Positions 21,895 through 34,005 of a DNA stretch of 64,000 bases are shown in pieces. The notes beneath the pieces are model-generated. The model saw only the letters and a list, made by a program, of their open reading frames with translations, made no database searches and had not been told where the DNA came from. Every line of letters starts with the position of its first letter. Positions within the stretch are counted from its first letter, which is position 1. The position numbers were made by a program, and so were the translations under genes. Source of the stretch: Oncomelania hupensis (lineage: Eukaryota; Mollusca; Gastropoda; Littorinimorpha; Pomatiopsidae). The stretch is taken from contig JBAHVR010000299.1 in NCBI GenBank assembly GCA_036898135.1, positions 113,501 to 177,500 of the forward strand. Reading direction: 5' to 3'.

Positions 21895-22010
21895 TCCCTT
21901 GGGATTGATAGAACAGAGTAGGTATGAGGAAGAACAAATGAGAAAGACAGCGACAGGAGTAATTTAAAGCAATAAAATTCCAGAAACCCCCGGCACCCCA
22001 ATGGGAGAGA
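21895..22010 (-). repeat. 580-bp repeat family, short inverted 5' fragment
   Basis: On the minus strand it reads CCCATTGGGGTGCCGGGGGT then TTTCTGGAATTTTATTGC and continues through the ACTCCTGTCGCTGTC part for about 115 bp. It shares the same start as the other copies and lacks their 3' part. Confidence 0.7.
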
Positions 22011-22149
22011 GAGCCGACAATTGTCACAATAAAGGAATTAATAGAAATCTAAAGGACAGAAATTAAACACACATACAGAGAGAGAAAGAGAAAGAAAGAA
22101 CGAAAGAGTAAGAAGCATATTAAACTGAACATGGAGGATACAATCTTTA

Positions 22150-22156
<7 letters not shown>

Positions 22157-22226
<70 letters not shown>
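22157..22226. repeat. (CT)n microsatellite
   Basis: About 34 CT units; the Arg-Glu frame on the minus strand is repeat translation. Confidence 0.95.
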
Positions 22227-22230
<4 letters not shown>

Positions 22231-22478
22231 CCTCTATCTCTCAAAGGCACAAAGACAATAAGAATTACTGTTTGTAACTGTTTTCAGTTATTTATAGTGA
22301 TTTTGTGTCTCCGTATATTACACACTTTGAATTTTGGGTCATTCAATTTCAGTTCATTTGCAACAAATAAATACAATATAATATATATATACTCACTCAA
22401 CCATTTCAGCTAACCAATCAGTTATTGTACTTGACAGTAACATTTTACCCAAACCACTTTTAATATCGTCATAGTTAT

Positions 22479-22522
22479 AATCATCATCATTAGCACAAGT
22501 ATCATCATCATCGTAGTCGCCG

Positions 22523-22555
<33 letters not shown>

Positions 22556-22556
22556 A
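22479..22556. repeat. (CAT)n microsatellite
   Basis: Imperfect then perfect TCA units; the Asp-rich frame is repeat translation. Confidence 0.9.
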
Positions 22557-23390
22557 GAACCAACGCTGAATTAGCAGCAGCAATCATTCCATTCAGTAAA
22601 AACATTGTTCACCACTGTGTTATCGGAAGTATATTTAAGCAATATTAAGTTCTTTTGAACAATGGAATTTGTATCCGATACGGAAAGTGTTCTACTGACC
22701 TCAACCTTCGGGTCAGGGCAATAACCTTGACCTTGAAGAAAGAAAAAAAACGTAAAAGATCTGGAGCTAACAGAACAAACAGTGTGCTGATATATTAATA
22801 TCCAGCGGGAGTGTACACAGTTTAGTCTAATATGCGATGTATTAACATTGAACATTGTGATCACGGTAATATTCAAAACAACTCCGAAACTTATCCGATC
22901 CGATCCAGGGATCAATCCATGGAATTGATCAATGAACTCAACTCCAAAGTGGAGTGCATGGCAGACTCATAGTAAAATCTCATATTCTCTTTCACACGCG
23001 CACATAGACCTACGACACACAAACGAACGCACACTACACACAGGACACAACACACAGGACACACACACACACGCAAGACACATATACACACACACACACA
23101 AACACACACACACACCTACACACAAACACACGATCAAACTAAACTCGGGGTGAATGGCAGCGCAGCACTGAACACAAACAAATCACAAAGAATGACAGTT
23201 TTTCGAGTGTTTTTTTTTTCTTCCTCAATGTAACATAATAATTATTATGTTTTTATGTCTTTACAGTAGTCACAAAACACAACCAGATCACCGTCATCTG
23301 AGATCTGTGTATGAGGAGAAGCCAACAGTTTTAACAAAAAACAAAACTGTCACCATTACACAACTAACGGTGATAATTACTATGGAGTGC
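22557..23390. other. Gene-free stretch with CA-rich tract
   Basis: No coding signal is recognised. Positions about 22995-23135 are rich in CACA repeats. Confidence 0.6.
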
Positions 23391-24001
23391 TATTTGTAAG
23401 TTAAAATAATGATTATTTTCATTACATCTATAGAACATATATTTTACCTGTATAAAAGACATCGTATAATAATAAAATGAATCATATATCTATAAAATGC
23501 ATTCGATAGCAATACAACACTCTTTATAGCTATAAAGTAATATTTTTTATAACTACAGCTACATTTTACGATATACAAGAGAAATCATACGCAATCATCA
23601 GGCCGTTTGTAAATTTTATTCAGAAAAAATATAAATTTCTCTGTAAACGTTTTATTTTGTCTATAAACACTACATTTTCTACATAAACAATTCATTTTAT
23701 AGCAAAAACGATCTATAAACACTTACATTTATCTATAAACACTTACTTTTATCTGTAAACATTTAGGTGTATAACAACACCGAGCAGTTACATCTATAGA
23801 AAACATTATTTTAACAACACTTACAATGCATTTTATCTGTAGAATGCATTTGGGCCAATTATTTTACATTCGGCGCCTTACAATAATTTTATACTAACTT
23901 TCTCATTGTATAACTGCTTCTCTCCCTTAGATTATTTTTTTATTTTGTAACGTTCTAAGCGACCCAAAAGTTAATGTTATGAATTTCGCCGATAGACAGG
24001 T
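23390..24001 (+). repeat. AT-rich repeat with CTATAAA motifs, left arm of a large inverted pair
   Basis: Positions 23405-23640 match the reverse of 27595-27805, with many substitutions: TGATTATTTTCATTA, ACCTGTATAAAAGA and AAGAGAAATC are shared. The interior holds many spaced copies of TCTATAAACA/TCTATAAAAT. No coding capacity is seen. Confidence 0.7.
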
Positions 24002-24011
24002 CTGATAAAGG

Positions 24012-24304
24012 TAGAAAAAAGGTAAAGGTGGTCCCATAGCCTTGTGGCCGTAGGGGAGCGTGATGTTGGAGATCACACTTATCTTAAGCCAGCGTAATGA
24101 GGGTGATGCCCATCTCTCTCCCTCGCTGTTTTACCTTCCCCACCCTTAAGAGAGTAGGTACTCAATCACAGTTGAGTCAACTGGGGGCGTTGTTATTTGT
24201 CGCTTCACGTTTTTGCGGTCACCCATCCAAGTGCTAACCGCACTGGACGGTGCTTAACTTGCGACACAGTAGCGAGTGCTCCAACCACTGCGCTATCCGA
24301 CACC
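24012..24304 (-). mobile_element. tRNA-derived SINE, family S, copy 3
   Basis: Inverted SINE copy with a 10-bp target duplication CTGATAAAGG (24002-24011 and 24305-24314). It lies inside the left arm of the inverted AT-rich repeat. Confidence 0.9.
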
Positions 24305-24935
24305 CTGATAAAGGCAATACATTATAATGTAAAGTTTTTTAAAAAATAAAATTTACAGTAACACTGACTGTGAATTAACATTGACTGTGAATAACCTCTG
24401 CCATATTGATAAGCGCTAATTAAGACCCGGTCACACCTACCGATTTTCATAAGATTTACCCGGTCACACGCTGCAATAAGTTGAACAACAGGCTTACGAT
24501 AAAATCTCAAGCGAAGTCAATGTAGATTCAAAGAATAGAAGCAGTTCTAATTCCTGCGACGAAATCGGAAGTCCGGACCAATCAGAACGTGCTGTGGCGT
24601 CCTTGACATTGGGACTGAAGAAAATGGCCGACACCACAACACAAAGGTTGTCAGCAGATCAAAGAGCAGACCAAGCCCCGAATGTCACCCTTCTCCCGAT
24701 CCCTGGCCCTACACCACATCGACAGAAGTTTTCACCTGCTATTAAAACGGCTAAATAGGGCAAACTATCTTCTCTGAGTCCTCTTTACGCTAATGTGTCC
24801 GGGGCCGTTAATCTATAACAATCAATCAAACAATCTTCTCTCTCACTCTCCGAACTGCTCGACATCGAACTGTTGGCCATAGCTTTTACAACATTTAGCC
24901 TACGTAACAAACAAGAGAGAGCACACGTTACGTTA
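24305..24935. other. Gene-free stretch, partly repeat-derived
   Basis: Positions about 24425-24490 (CGGTCACACCTACCGATTTT) resemble the reverse of about 27150-27235, extending the inverted arrangement. No exon is recognised. Confidence 0.5.
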
Positions 24936-25090
24936 CGTAAGTAGATTAGAGTCCCCGGACAAATAGCGTGTAGGGGACTAAGAGAGAGCACGTTGTTAGA
25001 TATGTTGTTAGATAGATTAACGTCCCCGGACACAAAGCTGTGAGAGAGCACTACAGGCTTCTTCTTCTTCTTCTTTATTAGATTTGTGTC
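24936..25090 (-). repeat. Cluster of short I-type LINE 3' tails
   Basis: GTCCCCGGAC preceded by ATTAGAT/GATTAGA-like words occurs at about 24951, 25022 and 25087. Each corresponds on the minus strand to the LINE 3' end (GTCCGGGGACA...AATCTAAT). The last one carries an (AAG)n tail (minus strand) at 25059-25073. These look like separate very short truncated insertions. Confidence 0.6.
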
Positions 25091-25973
25091 CCCGGACGCG
25101 AACTTGTTTTTTCCAACCTAGTTCCAGTCATTCGCCGAAAAAGGCAATTACCGAAGTCGAACGAAGCTCTCCGAGTCGAGCTATCCGATGTTTTACGAAC
25201 GAATGCTGGCAGGACTACGTGAAACCACAGGCTGGGAAATATCGTCTTTCGTAGGCCTCAATTACATACTGTACTACGTACGTATGTAGAAGACCCACGA
25301 GTTTACAAAGACAAAAGGAAAGACTTCAGAGCCTGTGGTGAAACATCCGTGCATAAAAATAGCCCCTGTTGCTTCTAGATCTATTTCTGTTTCGATCTGC
25401 TCAGCTTCAAGCTTAAGTCAAGTCGAGATTCGCATTTTGAAGCAGTTAGTATTATTATTATTTTATGATGATTAATATACTGACACCATTAGTAATAAAG
25501 AGTAAAAGTAATACATAACACATAATGCCCACATACAACGATTTCACATCTATATCAAAATTAAAACCATGACAAAACTTCAAAGCGCTATGGATACGTT
25601 GATGTCCCTTCAGCACAACAAGGCAAGCAAGTTTATAATGGTCTCAAAAAACAGTGACATTTTTATGGCAAGCACCAAAGCAATTATTTATTTAACTAAT
25701 ATTAATCTTTTTAACTGATACAGTAGATTTGTTATATGTATTTCAATGATATGTATTTTAATGAGAAACACGTATTAAAAAAAATGTTGCGTGGCATGCG
25801 GAAATTTCCATAAATCATCTGAAAACTTTGGTAAATCTATAAGAAAAAATAACCAGTAACACCATCTGAATATTTCGGGTTACACCCAACTTCAGCAAAA
25901 ACAAACAAACCGTCACTGACCATATTTACACCATGCACGCACAGCAACACACTGTTCTTTTTTTTTAAAGTAG

Positions 25974-26042
<69 letters not shown>

Positions 26043-26087
26043 GCAAACCAAACAAATTAATAAATTAAAGATTTAACTAAATAACTA

Positions 26088-26129
<42 letters not shown>

Positions 26130-26900
26130 CGAAGTTGTGGTCTTGATTTTGTGGTCCTGATTCGTCTTCTTGCTTCAGGGTCCGCTGGACCCTGAAGCAA
26201 TGAATAAATAATTAGCTATTAATTTAACTCTGATCTCGAGTTGTCTTGATTTTGTAGTCCTGATTCGGCTCTTTGCAGTCCGCTGGACCCTGTAAGCAAT
26301 GAATAACTAACTAACTATTAATTTAACTCTGATTTCGAGTTATAAAAAAAAAATTCGCTTAGCCTACTCGTCCTTCTCCGGAAATTTAAAGATTCGAATA
26401 TTATAAAGTATAGGCCTAAATATTATTAATTAGAATAGATATAGTTTATACATTTATTTACGTATAAAACAAACAATACAGGTCTAATAATTATATTCAG
26501 CTAGTGAGCTTCTTCGCTGCGCGGAGACTGACTTATAATATATAATGTAGATTAAGCCTATGCATACTATATAACAGTGTCTACTTGGTTCTAGGCAGGA
26601 AATGGGGAATGCTAGTATTAGCCTACTGCTGAGAACTAACAAAATGCAAATCAAGGAACACAACTATTAAATATGGTCGATAATAATTATGCTCATATTA
26701 ACAAAGTATACCGTTGCGAAATGCTAAATCTGTGTAAATCGAACAGAATTAGAAGCAACAGCGATCATTTTTAATGTCAACTAGTCGTAGTCATGCAAGC
26801 ATCATTTCGTAACACATCGGAGAGCTTCGTTCGACTTCGGTGATTGCCTTTTTGGGCGAATGACTGGAACTAGGTTGGAAAAAACAAGTTTGCTCCCCGG
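25091..26900. mobile_element. Long-TIR DNA element, copy 2 (inverted relative to copy 1)
   Basis: Left end CCCGGACGCGAACTTG and right end CAAGTTTGCTCCCCGG continue as the long inverted repeat described for 1985-4233. The interior matches copy 1 in reverse order, including (AAT)n at 25977-26038, (TAC)n at 26090-26130 and the tandem duplication at 26130-26340. It lacks the SINE. No transposase frame is seen. Confidence 0.78.
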
Positions 26901-27430
26901 ACACATGGAGCGTATAGGGGACTTAATCAGGAGGAACAACGAAGCTTAACGTCCTATTGCATCAGCGTTAAGGACGATCACCACGTCGCGACCCTGACAA
27001 CAATGATTATCATCATCATATCAAAGATGAGATCCTACGGATCTCTTTGACAGGACTTAATCACTACAGGCACAAGGAAAGAGGCCTTATGAGCGAGCCG
27101 CAGCGAAAACCAACTTCTGCCTCTGTTGTATGGAATTAATTTTTGGGTGTGACCAATTGCTGCGTGCGTCAGTCCTGAGATTAAATCGCATGGGACAAAT
27201 TGTATGATTTCATCGGTAGGTCTGACCGGGGCTTTAGGTGAAGGACAAGAATGTTAGAACGCATGTTGGGTCGCTTTTAAGTTTACAATCTAGTCAACAT
27301 CACGAATGAGTTGTTTGCCTTGGATCACGGGGAGAGCAGCAAGGTGAATGTGTTCAATCTCAGCCGCTGATTGTAAAATAAATGCTATGAATGCTTTCAG
27401 CAGGTGAAATGCATTGTATATATTATAACA
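26901..27430. other. Gene-free stretch
   Basis: It begins with a GGACACATGGAGCGTATAGG word of the LINE-tail type. No coding signal follows; about 27080-27250 is similar in reverse to about 24420-24600. Confidence 0.5.
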
Positions 27431-27830
27431 TTTATTTTTAAATATAAAAGCTTGTTGTTGTTAAGAAAAAGTGTTTCTCGAAACAATTAGGTGTTTATAG
27501 ATCGTCGTTATTATAAAATGAATGGCATACGTATAAAATGTAGTGCTTCTAGAAAAAATAAAGTATTTACAGATACAATGGCTTTTCTATATAATATTTA
27601 CACACGGGGTGATGATCGCGTGCGATTTCTCTTCTATATTGTAACATGTAGTCTGTAGTTATACAAATGTTGCTTTATAGCTATTAAAAGTGTAGTGTTG
27701 CTATAAAACGTATTTTATAGATATACAATTCATTGTATAGTTATATAATATCTTTTATACAGGTACAACGTAAGTTTTATAGATATAATGAAAATAATCA
27801 TTTAATTTACAAATGGCGCCTCATAGATAA
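27431..27830 (-). repeat. AT-rich repeat with CTATAAA motifs, right arm of the inverted pair
   Basis: Reverse-complement counterpart of about 23390-23880. The two arms are separated by roughly 3.6 kb that includes the long-TIR element copy 2. Confidence 0.7.
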
Positions 27831-27972
27831 CTGGCTACCGAGGTATATCGCACAGCCATGTGTTGAGCAGGGTGTGTGTTCAAAGCACGAACAAAGGATC
27901 ACAACTTCGGTTTCTTATTATAACGTTGCTGCATTCAGGAATCTTTCCTAATTGCAACGATAAGTGGACACG

Positions 27973-27976
<4 letters not shown>

Positions 27977-28029
<53 letters not shown>

Positions 28030-28060
28030 CTCCCTCACACACACACAAACACATACACAC
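27977..28060. repeat. (TC)n and CA-rich microsatellites
   Basis: (TC)n at 27977-28026, then a CA-rich segment. Confidence 0.92.
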
Positions 28061-28615
28061 ACAAACCACAATGCATGTTGACTGGCGGTCGCTATCGGTA
28101 GGCCTATGTACACTTAAGCTTAACAATCTCTGCGCGATCTGGATACGGTAAATAAAACAATAAAAGGATCACAAAGCACGGCTTCTGTCTGCAAAAGAAA
28201 GAAATAAAATAATAAATAAATTAAAAATTAAATAAGCCTAAATGAATGAATGAATGAATGAATGAATAATAATATCCGCGACAACAACAACTACAACAAA
28301 ACGAGTTTAAAGCGTATATTTATCTGGAGCTGTGATTATATAGTTTTATAATAAGTGGTAACAAGGAAAGCAGTGAAAGGTCTCCAACAACATTTATAGA
28401 TCAATGATGGGTCCCATAAAAAGCAAGCTTCTTCCCTTCAAGTGGAAAACCACGTCTGTACAGTTAAACACAATGAGTGTTGCCCCCTATTCTCCTCCCA
28501 CTGTATTCACCACACTTTACTTCACCCGTCCACCGACGCACAGTCCATGAACTCGCTCAGCCATCTCTCTGTCTCTCTGTTTGTCTCTGTCAGTCTATCT
28601 GTCTGTCTGCGTTTC

Positions 28616-29198
28616 CCCCGTTGGGGTGCCGGGGGTTTCAGTATACATGTAAATAGTATCCCCACTTTCTGGAAATTTAGTGCTTTAAATTCCCACTGTC
28701 GCTGTCTTTCTCATTTGCCCTTTCTCATTCCTGCTCTGTTCTATCAATCTGCTATACTATCTTCCTCTTCGCTAGACCAGTCATCTACCTTTTTTTCTTG
28801 AAAACTCTTCCGGGACAAGACTCCTTATTTGTGTATGAGGTCTGTTGGATCAGCTTGGGAATATTGGATGCTTTCTGACAGGTGGTCACTAGGGCTTTCT
28901 ATGATGTTATTATTAAGCAATGTAGGCATTCTATATGTATGTGTTTTGTTAATAATTTATAATGATGTTTGTATTCTATTTTGTTTTTGTAAACGGGGGT
29001 TCGATAAATTAGAGTAAAGCCTCAGCGTCCCCTGAGTGGGATGTCTTTATTGTAAAGTGACTGGCTGGTGTAGAGTATTCAGTTTTACCATTAGGGTTTT
29101 TTCAGCAGATCTTTTATGCGGATCAGGGGTTGTCCGGTCCTGATTTGGCTCGGAAGAGTCCGCTGGACCTAAAGCAATAATCATGTAATGTAATGTCT
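28616..29198 (+). repeat. 580-bp repeat family, copy 2
   Basis: Starts CCCCCGTTGGGGTGCCGGGG and ends GGTCCTGATTTGGCTCGG then GACCTAAAGCAATAATC with an ATGTA tail. It is the best-preserved copy together with 38953-39530. Confidence 0.87.
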
Positions 29199-29231
29199 GT
29201 CTGTCTCTCTGTCTGTCTGTCTGTCTCTCTG

Positions 29232-29300
<69 letters not shown>
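29199..29300. repeat. (TCTG)n/(TC)n microsatellite
   Basis: TCTG-rich segment grading into pure (TC)n at about 29238-29299. Confidence 0.92.
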
Positions 29301-29301
<1 letters not shown>

Positions 29302-30471
29302 CTGTAATACCTGTGTAGCTTTTGGGGTGTGTTTGATGGCCAGCCACCTATCTTATAAAATACGGCATCAATTTACTTCACACTTTGCAAATTTACAGAT
29401 CCATTAGTCTCCAATGTGCTTATCAATTATTTATTTGCCCTCAGCCAATATAAGCGCAAAGCATAACGAAAAATAAAAATAATAAAAAAAATATATGCGA
29501 ATCACAGAACGTGTTATCGACGTGCTGATGACTTCTAAAGGTTTCCAAGGAAGGCAATAACATCATCTCCATTACTCTGTCTCATTTTCTCTTTCTAGAC
29601 CAAAAAAAAAAACCGTGTCGCCTGGGAGAGAATTCCAGACCTTGGTTACCTGGAACCTGAACGTTCTTTGTCCAGCAGTCTTTAAGTCGATCTTCGGAAC
29701 TGACCTGTCAGTATACTAGACCGCAGTGATCTTGTCAGGGCATAGGTCGACTCTGTGACGAAGGGTAAGGAGGGAGAGTGCTGTCAAAATAACAATAAGC
29801 CAAGGTGGCTAGTTTATACTCAATCCTCTCTCCTTTAGGTCACCAATGCAGCTTAGCCAGAAGAGGCGTAACAATGATCACATCACAGCGTTTTTTTGTT
29901 GTGTTTTTTTGGAAACAAACAAGTTTTGCTGCATTGGTTTTTGGGACTCACCGAAGACGGAGATATCTGATCACAAGTAATGCCATCACGCAAACTGTTC
30001 TATAATAATCCAGCTAGCCAACAACACGAGAACACGCAAGTTGGGCAGAGGCTTTCTCAGTCAGGAGAGGGCTGACACTGTTAGTCCTACGGGTATCCAT
30101 CCAAATATGCCAACGACATAAATTATTCCCTTGCTTATGCAATGGTGAGGTATGCATCTAAATTATACACACTAGTTCTTCACTGGTGGTGAGTATAAGG
30201 AATTTGATGATCACCTACACAGCAGTTGTTGTTTTTCGTTCAGGTTCAATTGTAGTGTAACTGAGCTTATTGGAGACCATTTATGTGCTCACGTCGTCAA
30301 TAACAAACAAATTGTTTTGGGTCAAGCTTAGAGTGAAAAAAAACTCTTTCGCACACTCAAAAAGACTGAACGTATAGGTCTGTACATAATATATAATATA
30401 AAGGCGGTCATTGTCCCTTTGTGTAAGGAGCGTAGTCAAAAGTACATCTACACACGAACACAAGCCGACGA
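29301..30471. other. Gene-free stretch; probable 3' flank or UTR of the GPCR gene
   Basis: No open frame with protein character. The part next to 30472 would be 3' UTR of the minus-strand receptor gene. A minus-strand AATAAA candidate exists near 29428 (plus strand TTTATT), but its use is unproven. Confidence 0.45.
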
Positions 30472-30808
30472 TCACAACTCGCGGTCGCTATCAGTGTAAC
30501 ACGTCTCGGTGGCGGGCGAGAGGCCTTCCTTGTCAGTCCAGTCCGGCGCCGACCAGCCGCCATTCTCTTTTTTACCCGGTGGGCGGAGCCTCCCGGTGTC
30601 CCGCCCATCGGTTTGGGATTTGGCTCCCCTTCCTTTTTTATATCTGAGCAAGAGTCCGCGTAATTGCTGCGGTTTGTGCGAAAAGTCGGCGGAAGGGGAG
30701 CGGAATACGCCGTTCTGCGGCTGACCGTTCCGGTGGCTGCGTACCGAGTTGGACACGAACGTCGTCATGGGGATGTCGTTTTTATACGTCGAGCTGCGCG
30801 ACAGAAAC
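30472..30808 (-). CDS. GPCR gene, last coding exon (cytoplasmic tail)
   Basis: On the minus strand an acceptor TTGTTCATTGCAG (AG at 30810-30809) opens the exon. The first G completes the split Arg codon from the donor at 34650, then FLSRSSTYKNDIPMTTFVSN follows. The frame runs 111 codons to the stop at 30472. It is hydrophilic, rich in Ser/Thr, Lys and Gly, as expected of a receptor C-terminal tail. The region is visibly GC-richer than its surroundings. The phase match (2 to 2) and the acceptor are the main evidence. Confidence 0.75.
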
Positions 30809-30855
30809 CTGCAATGAACAATTATAAGTCAGTCAACCAAACAACACCAAAAGGA

Positions 30856-30878
30856 TATCATCATCATCATCCATCATC

Positions 30879-30976
<98 letters not shown>

Positions 30977-31075
30977 ATCATCATCATCGTCGTCGTCGTC
31001 ATCATCATTATAGTCGTCATCATCACTATCACCATCATCGCCGTCATCATCACTATCATAGTCATCCTATTCATC
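30856..31075. repeat. (CAT)n microsatellite, about 140 bp pure
   Basis: Nearly pure TCA units at about 30884-30975 with imperfect flanks. Long His, Ile or Asp frames are repeat translation. It lies in a GPCR intron, 50 bp from the last exon's acceptor. Confidence 0.93.
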
Positions 31076-31584
31076 CTCATCACCTACCTACCCTCCATCT
31101 CTACCTTGTTATCATTTTCTAAGCGCGCTTGTGTGTGTGTGTGTGTGTGTGTGTGTTGGTGTGTGTGTGTTTGTGTGCTGTGATCATGCTATTTGTATGA
31201 AAATGCAAATTTACTGAACACATTTCCATTATTTACTCGCGTCCATCCATTGATTCATTCCACATACCAGGTTGCACAGTGCTACAAAGGGGGTTCGAGT
31301 GTACTGTGTAGTATTTATTTTCCCCAATATAACAATTAAACAAAGCAAAACAAACTGTTAAGGGTTTCCCACTCTATTTAAAACTGTTACAATACTACAG
31401 GCAGAAAAAAGAGAGAGAATGAAAACCACACAACGATTCCCCACATAAAACAACAAGCTTAGGCCTACCACTTTATTTTAAAACTCTTTCTCACGGTAAA
31501 ACAGGGCAAAAACAACAACAGCTGCAGCTGCAGCAGCAACGAGCAACAATATAAGCATTATAATTTAATCATACTCTTTATATG

Positions 31585-32806
31585 TGTAGCCGTGCTGACT
31601 ACGAGTATTTCTGACCATACGATATGTAGGCCTAACTTTGTTCTCTGTTATGTTTAAACTAACTCTATGAAATAACTTGATATACATTTTTCAGATCCTT
31701 TAAAGCATATAACCATTTGACGCAGCGTTAAATTCTCTATTAGAATATATAAACTTTATTTGTGATTTATGTAGCAATTTTGAATTAGAGCGCGATGTTT
31801 AGGATAGCGCGATGCATATCATGTTGATAAAGACACCGCACTGTTGTATGCTCGGCTGCTGCTGAAGCTGTTTTGGAATTTGGCCGGTTGTAACGGATCT
31901 TCCCGCTCGCCTACAAAACATGATAAGATTATACATTGTAAATGATGCTAGTGTAGCAAAGATTCTCCACCGTAACACCTTACATGTAGTGTGATATTTT
32001 CCGATGTCTTAGTTCATTCTCTAATAGTAGATATTTAAATTAGGCTTATATATTAGTTTCATAGAGAAATACACATCGAAAGGGAAACAGTGAAAAGCTG
32101 TCAGAAGGCTCTAGATGTAATTGTTGTTGTGTTAGGTGTTTTCTAGTTTAGTTCGTCATAGTCGGAACCCATAATAGTAACCATGCCATATTGTATATCA
32201 TTGGAAAGAGAAGACGTTGTTCTTTCTTTGTCATTACTATTATTATTTATAATTGTATTAAATTAAAGAGTTATTATGAGTTTAGAGTCGTGACATTCTT
32301 AGGAGCAGCAGCCAACTCCCTCTTAAATTGCGTATTATTTTTATTTCGTAGCAGATAGGTCCGACATTGTTATAACAGTAGAAAGGTTGTATTTTTGCGT
32401 TTCTGTCAATATATAATTTGTATAGTATTCCTTTGCATTTCAAGCCTTATGCGTAAAATTAAGATTAGCCACTAACACAAACTTAGCCAGCGAGCCTAGA
32501 TTTTGGGGCGGGGGGTGCATGCGTAAGCAGCAGTGTCGCTGCAGCTGGCTGTTCTAAATAAAAGCAGAACACACAACTCGGCCAGGGGGAGAGCACCGGG
32601 CACCACGCAGTAGATAAGGGTCGTGCCACTCGAGCAATGCTTTTGCTACCTTAGCATAATGATGTACTTCGAATAAATAATTTTTCAACGGTCATCACGG
32701 ACTGGCGTTGGGGAAGAGAGAGAGAGAGAGAATGTGTGTCTTCACCATAGCCTCCATCACATAACACCATCTTCTCTCCAGACACCACACCACCAACACC
32801 ACTTCA
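31585..32806 (+). repeat. Solo LTR, TGTAG family, copy 1
   Basis: Starts TGTAGCCGTGCTG and ends CACCACTTCA; collinear with 35554-36770 over its whole length with moderate divergence. Near the 3' third it has an A/T-rich TATA-like stretch and CGAATAAATAATTTTTC, a poly(A) signal in plus orientation. Flanking TATG/TAAG do not match exactly, so the duplication may be mutated. No internal coding region is attached. Confidence 0.75.
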
Positions 32807-32964
32807 TAAGGATTTTTAAAAAAAAAAGGAAATTGTTCTCTATTTAAATGTTTTTTGAAAAACTACTATATATCTTACTCTATTTACAACTGTCAACCCC
32901 CCCCCCCCGTCCCCTCTCCCCTCCAAAAAAAAAACTTTGTATAGTCTACTTTTAAACTTGTAAA

Positions 32965-33150
32965 GGCCTGTCCTACTTTGAAGGTTCGTGGAAAGTTCGT
33001 ATAGGTTCAACAACATTTGTTCGAGGTTCTCAGATCCCGAACTTAGGTTCCCGAGCCTCTCTTTGTTTTGGTCCAAAAGGTTCAGCAACCTGGGTTCGGG
33101 ATCTGTGAACCTGGAACCAAAGTTTGTGTAGCTCCACGAACCTTTCAATT
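32965..33150. repeat. Imperfect 185-bp inverted repeat (hairpin-forming)
   Basis: The left half contains GAAGGTTCGTGGAAAGTTCG and CAGATCCCGAACTTAGG; the right half read in reverse contains AGGTTCGTGGAGC and CAGATCCCGAACCCAGG in the same order. The outer arms therefore pair. It is in a GPCR intron. Confidence 0.7.
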
Positions 33151-33679
33151 AAGAAAAGCCATTAGGTATTCCTACCTGAAATATATTTGACAGAGGGGGC
33201 ACACTAGTTGGTTTGCGCCAACATATAGACCTAGCTGTGTCAGTAACTGAATAAGCTGTAATCAAAGTAAACAGATATTAGAATCTATACTTCATGCGTT
33301 CTAACACGTTCTACATGTAATGAAATGCTGTCTTTGAAAAAAAAATTACATTATTTGAAGGCAATCGCTGGCGTTACCTTCTGGCTATATTGCGCTATCG
33401 ACTTCCTTCGCACATGTGAATTACGCCCATTTGCGCGGTATTTAATACAAACATCACCACCACCACCTAGATGAGCCAACAAGCGCGTTCTTCTTTGCTC
33501 ATTTATCTCTCCGTTATGAGAAAGAGGAGACAGACCTTGCGACCAGCTTTGAAGTTCAGGCAAAATCTACAGCAGACCTTCTTGCTTTGCTTTCTTTAGC
33601 TGATTTTTACGGCGTAATTTTCACTTTTTGTACAACATACACACCACTCCCTCTTTGCATGCTTTGTGCAACCCAGATC

Positions 33680-33698
33680 GTCATCATCATCATCATCG

Positions 33699-33779
<81 letters not shown>

Positions 33780-33876
33780 ACAATCAATCAAATGAATTAA
33801 AATCACCACTACTATCATCACCATTATCATCATCAATCAATGAAACAAATCAATCAAAAAACATGTTTTTACACCC

Positions 33877-33956
<80 letters not shown>

Positions 33957-33985
33957 GTCATCATCATCATCGTCATCAATGATCA
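33680..33985. repeat. Two (CAT)n microsatellites
   Basis: Near-pure TCA arrays at about 33679-33778 and 33874-33977; translations give poly-His, poly-Ile and poly-Asp frames that are not genes. Confidence 0.93.
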
Positions 33986-34005
33986 ATACTCTTCCCTCCT
34001 TTCCC

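Noticed and set aside
30856..31083. His/Ile/Asp-rich frames near the receptor tail exon
   Set aside because: Translations of the (CAT)n microsatellite inside an intron.
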